Shown piece by piece: positions 29,893 to 32,636 of a stretch of 32,636 nucleotides of DNA (position 1 is its first letter; each line of letters begins with the position of its first letter). The notes below the pieces were generated by a model. The model did not search any database. It was not told the DNA's origin and worked only from the letters and a program-made list of their open reading frames with translations. The stretch spans positions 1-32,636 of the forward strand of contig CAZUAT010000037.1 in NCBI GenBank assembly GCA_964618415.1, written 5' to 3'. The translations under genes and the position numbers were made by a program. Source of the stretch: JACTMI01 sp964618415 (lineage in GTDB: Bacteria > Acidobacteriota > Thermoanaerobaculia > Multivoradales > JAGPDF01).

Positions 29893-30645
29893 GTGTCCAT
29901 CCCTCCATCCCGTCCCGCCGGCCACCCCGGCCTCGGCGCCCGGATCGTCCCGCGCCTCGTGGCACGCGGCGTCTCGCGCACGTTTCGCGTCGGCGACACG
30001 CCGGTGCGGGCCCTGACCGGGGTCGATCTGGAGATCGGGCCCGGCGAGGTGATCGTCGTCGCCGGACCCTCGGGCAGCGGCAAGTCGACCCTGCTCCACC
30101 TGCTCGGGGCTCTGGACCGCCCCGACTCGGGCCAGGTGCTCATCGACGGACACGACATCTCGACTCTGCCCGAGCAGCAGCGCACACTGCTGCGCCGAAG
30201 CCAGCTCGGGTTCGTCTTCCAATCGTTCCACCTGGTGCCCGTGCTCACCGCCATCGAGAACGTGGAGCTGCCCCTGCTGGTCGCCGGAGTCCCGCGCCCG
30301 GAGCGTTTGGCACGTGCGACCGAGGTGCTGGGGCACGTCGGCCTGGCCGGACGCCTGCATCATCGTCCGGACCGCCTGTCCGGCGGCGAGCGCCAGCGCG
30401 TGGCGGTGGCCCGGGCGCTCGTGCATCGACCGCTCGCGGTGCTCGCCGACGAGCCGACCGGCAATCTCGACTCGGACAATGCGCTGCGCGTCTTCGACCT
30501 GCTGGCCGATCTCGGCATGGCCGCCGGCACGTCGATCGTCGTGTCGACTCACGATCCCCAGCTGATCGCCCGCGCCCCGCGCGTCGTGCGGTTGCGGGAC
30601 GGGCTGGTCGAGAGCGATGTGCGCACGCCCGGAGTGTACGCATGA
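29893..30645 (+). CDS. ABC transporter ATP-binding protein (LolD/MacB-like)
   Basis: 250 aa from GTG 29893. Walker A GPSGSGKST (58-66), Q-loop FVFQSFHLVPVL, signature LSGGERQRVAVARAL, Walker B LAVLADEPTGNLD and H-loop STHD are complete. It belongs to the LolD/FtsE/MacB group, which drives extraction or mechanotransmission rather than bulk import. About 22 residues precede the usual start (LVARGVSRTF), so a later start is possible, but no other signal supports one. The permease gene overlaps its stop by 4 bp (ATGA), and a LolA-like gene follows, which makes a lipoprotein or lipid handling role likely. Confidence 0.92.
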   Translation: MSIPPSRPAGHPGLGARIVPRLVARGVSRTFRVGDTPVRALTGVDLEIGPGEVIVVAGPSGSGKSTLLHLLGALDRPDSGQVLIDGHDISTLPEQQRTLLRRSQLGFVFQSFHLVPVLTAIENVELPLLVAGVPRPERLARATEVLGHVGLAGRLHHRPDRLSGGERQRVAVARALVHRPLAVLADEPTGNLDSDNALRVFDLLADLGMAAGTSIVVSTHDPQLIARAPRVVRLRDGLVESDVRTPGVYA

Positions 30646-31901
30646 GAATCGGGGATCTGGCGCGACTGTCGCTGCGCAATCTGGCCCGCAACCGGCGCCG
30701 CACCGCGCTCTCGCTCGCCATCGTCGCGGCGGGCACGGCGGCAATCATCCTCACCGCCGGCTTCGTCCGCTTCTCGTTCGACGGCCTGCGCGAAGCGATG
30801 ATCCACGGCGGTCTGGGACACCTGGAGGTCGCCGACGCGGCCGCGGTCGCGGCACGCCCCGGCGCCCTCGACCGTGCCCCGAGCGCGGCGCTCGGGGAGA
30901 CGCGCGCCTCCTGGCATGCCCTGCGGGTCGAGCTCGAGGAGCTGCCGCACGTCGTCGCGGTGGGGGCCAATGTCCACCTGATGGGCATCGTCCAGACGCC
31001 CGACGGTCGCTCCGCGTCGTTCGTCGGAGCCGGGGTCGAGCCGGCGCGTGAGACCTTGATGGGGTTCGCCGATCGGCTGCGGGAGGGCCAGCAGCTGCCG
31101 CTCGAGCCGCCCGCCCCGGGCGCCGACCGCGCGCTGCTGGCGACCGGGCTGGCCGCCACGCTCGGGGTCGAGCCGGGCGACCGGGTGACCCTGCTGGCCC
31201 AGTCCGAGTCCGGCATGCTCGATGCTCTCGACGTCGTCGTCGCCGGCGTGGTCACGACTGGTGTCGCCGAGCTCGACAGCCGCTGGCTGAAGCTGCCGCT
31301 CGTCAGCGCGCAGCGCCTGGTGGGCAGCGAGCGAATCTCGAGTCTGCTGATCGGCCTCGATGACACGAGGGCCACCGACACCGTCCTCGCCGCTGCGCGC
31401 AGGGTCGTCGCCGACCGGCCGCTGGCGGTCACGCCGTGGCACGATCGCGCGCCGTTCTACTCCCAGGTGCGAGGCCTTTACCTGGGCATCTTCGCCTTCC
31501 TCGGCACGGTGGTCGGCGTACTGGTCGTCCTGGCGGCGTCCAACACCCTCGTCATGGCCGTCCTGGAACGGGTGCGCGAGATCGGGTCGCTGCGGGCGAT
31601 CGGGACCAGCCGCGGCCAGATCGCGGCGCTGCTGCTGGCCGAGGCGGCCTGGCTCGGCCTGTTCGGCGCCGTGGCCGGTGGTCTGCTCGGGCTGGTCGGC
31701 ATCGGCACGATCAATGCACTGTCCCTGCGCATGCCGCCGCCTCCCGGAGCCGTCGATCCGATCGACCTGCAGCTGGCAGTCGTTCCGGGCGCCTTTCTCG
31801 GTGCCGGCGCTCTGATGATCACCGTGTTGCTGCTCGCCGCCCTGCTGCCGGCGCTCCGGGCGGCCCGACTGGAGATCATCGACGCCCTGGGGCACGCGTG
31901 A
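30642..31901 (+). CDS. FtsX-like/LolE-like ABC transporter permease
   Basis: 419 aa. One membrane segment near the N-terminus (about 22-42, LSLAIVAAGTAAIILTAGFV), a periplasmic domain (about 45-275), then three C-terminal segments with VLERVREIGSLRAIGTSRGQIAALLLAEA, the FtsX-domain hallmark, ending ALRAARLEIIDALGHA. The four-segment layout resembles LolC/E and MacB, without an ATPase domain. It pairs with the ATPase encoded just upstream and overlaps the LolA-like gene by one base (TGATG). The set resembles Lol-like systems in which ATPase, permease and carrier sit together. Confidence 0.9.
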   Translation: MRIGDLARLSLRNLARNRRRTALSLAIVAAGTAAIILTAGFVRFSFDGLREAMIHGGLGHLEVADAAAVAARPGALDRAPSAALGETRASWHALRVELEELPHVVAVGANVHLMGIVQTPDGRSASFVGAGVEPARETLMGFADRLREGQQLPLEPPAPGADRALLATGLAATLGVEPGDRVTLLAQSESGMLDALDVVVAGVVTTGVAELDSRWLKLPLVSAQRLVGSERISSLLIGLDDTRATDTVLAAARRVVADRPLAVTPWHDRAPFYSQVRGLYLGIFAFLGTVVGVLVVLAASNTLVMAVLERVREIGSLRAIGTSRGQIAALLLAEAAWLGLFGAVAGGLLGLVGIGTINALSLRMPPPPGAVDPIDLQLAVVPGAFLGAGALMITVLLLAALLPALRAARLEIIDALGHA

Positions 31902-32636
31902 TGCGACGCCGCGCCGTCCTGCTCGCTCTCCTGCTGACCGGCGCGGCCGGGATGACAGCTGCAGCTGCCCCCCGCGAGGCCGAGGCGGCGGTCGATCCCG
32001 TCCACCGGCGCCTGCTGGCGGCGAGCGACCCGTTTGCCCGCGCGCCTGCCGAGTTGCGGGTCGAGCTCTCGATCTCACGCGGAGCCGACGGCACCAGTGT
32101 GCCGCTCGAGATCTGGCGGCGCGGCGAGAACCGCTCCCTGGTGCGCTTTCTGGCCGAGAAGGAGCGCGGCAAGTTCGTGCTGCGCCGCGACGATCAAGTC
32201 TGGCTGCTGACCCCCGGGGCCCGCGATCCGGTCCGGCTGTCGGCCGCCCTCGCGCCGGCCGGCGGTGCGGCGCTCGATCAACTGCTCGGCCTGCGCCTGA
32301 TGCGAGACTACGTGGCGGTCGACTCGCGCGAGGAGGCTGGCGTCATCACCCTCGACCTGGAGGCAGCACGCCCCGAAGTCGTTCCGGCACGCGTCCGCTG
32401 GGTGGTGTCCCGGACGAGCGGCTTGCCGCTGCGGGCCGAGTTCCGCACCGCCGAGGATCGGGTGCAGCGCCTGGTGGAGTTCAAGAGCTGGCGCGACGCC
32501 GCAGCGCGCGTGCCCGGCGAGCTCACCGCCACGGAGGTCGGCCAAGTCGGAGCGCCGCTCACCGTCCGCATCGTCGCCTTCGAGGCGCTACCGGTCCCCG
32601 AACTGCTGTTCGACCTCACCGACCCGGCCGCCCGCG
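31901..32636 (+). CDS. LolA-like outer membrane lipoprotein-sorting protein (partial, cut by the window end)
   Basis: 245 complete codons are visible without a stop. Residues 1-23 are a signal peptide (MRRRAVLLALLLTGAAGMTAAAA), so it is periplasmic. The body is beta-rich: LRVELSISRG, SLVRFLAEKERGKFVLRRDDQVWLLTPG (cut), and VVSRTSGLPLRAEFRTAEDRVQRLVEF, as in the LolA_like (PF17131-type) proteins that bind lipids or lipoproteins. It starts on the last base of the permease stop. Together with the ATPase and permease it could form a lipid or lipoprotein transfer system. The missing end prevents a check of full length, usually about 250-270 residues. Confidence 0.8.
   Translation, partial: MRRRAVLLALLLTGAAGMTAAAAPREAEAAVDPVHRRLLAASDPFARAPAELRVELSISRGADGTSVPLEIWRRGENRSLVRFLAEKERGKFVLRRDDQVWLLTPGARDPVRLSAALAPAGGAALDQLLGLRLMRDYVAVDSREEAGVITLDLEAARPEVVPARVRWVVSRTSGLPLRAEFRTAEDRVQRLVEFKSWRDAAARVPGELTATEVGQVGAPLTVRIVAFEALPVPELLFDLTDPAAR

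Noticed and set aside
28467..30641. Plus-strand open frame antisense to the ClpX-like gene that runs into the permease
   Set aside because: The upstream part is low-complexity Arg-rich text without motifs; the real gene starts at the ATG overlapping the ABC ATPase stop at 30642.
30245..31432. Minus-strand open frame across the permease
   Set aside because: Ser/Arg-rich shadow without motifs; the plus strand encodes a complete FtsX-like permease.

Overview
The window looks like a piece of a chromosome from a GC-rich, Gram-negative-type bacterium. Nearly every third codon position is G or C. The proteins include a lipoprotein signal, a LolA-like envelope protein, MacB/FtsX-type permeases with a membrane fusion protein, and a GspB-like secretion protein, all of which imply an outer membrane. 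The gene mix (SDR-type threonine dehydrogenase, SufT, DUF1820, ArsR-methyltransferase fusion next to ahcY, ExeA-like ATPase) would fit Acidobacteriota or another deep-branching GC-rich lineage such as Myxococcota. That placement is an inference of low confidence. I see no rRNA, tRNA, CRISPR array, phage or insertion sequence. Genes fill almost everything: the longest gaps are about 138 bp (5013-5150) and 134 bp (5700-5833), so no stretch of 300 bases lacks a gene.

Layout. 1-5012 (minus strand): prolyl oligopeptidase, NAD-dependent sugar epimerase, metallo-beta-lactamase hydrolase, and the N-terminal part of a lipoprotein that may be a sulfatase-type hydrolase. 5151-6052 (plus): sufT, a long hairpin, and a 72-aa orphan. 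6112-8348 (plus): tdh and kbl, which turn threonine into glycine and acetyl-CoA. 8458-13322 (plus): a SLOG-like Rossmann protein, an aldehyde dehydrogenase coupled to an acyl-reductase-like SDR, and rmuC. 13350-17805 (minus): a four-gene MacAB-like export operon (ATPase, two different permeases, membrane fusion protein). 17888-20979 (minus): DUF1820 protein, ahcY, and an ArsR-methyltransferase fusion regulator with a clear promoter and operator. 21072-21875 (plus): a classical SDR. 21883-25389 (minus): HD protein, alkaline phosphatase, peptidase E and cysteine synthase-like protein; the first three overlap by 4 bp at each junction. 25486-27014 (plus): ExeA/GspA-like ATPase and GspB-like protein. 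26968-29852 (minus): a ClpX-like AAA+ ATPase and a GT-C type membrane glycosyltransferase. 29893-32636 (plus): an ABC ATPase, an FtsX-like permease and a LolA-like protein cut by the window end.

The points most worth a second look are: (1) the ArsR-methyltransferase/ahcY unit, where a TTGACA-N18-TATCCT promoter abuts a perfect 8+6+8 inverted repeat that contains the regulator's own start codon, suggesting an autoregulated S-adenosylhomocysteine-sensing circuit; (2) a recurring TAnnnT element 6-10 nt before start codons, often with no ribosome binding site, suggesting frequent leaderless transcripts; (3) a ClpX-like ATPase lacking the zinc domain and apparently the ClpP-docking loop, paired with a membrane glycosyltransferase; (4) four in-frame ATGs in 12-bp repeats with C7 tracts at the start of the aldehyde dehydrogenase. 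None of these is proven to be a new system from sequence alone.
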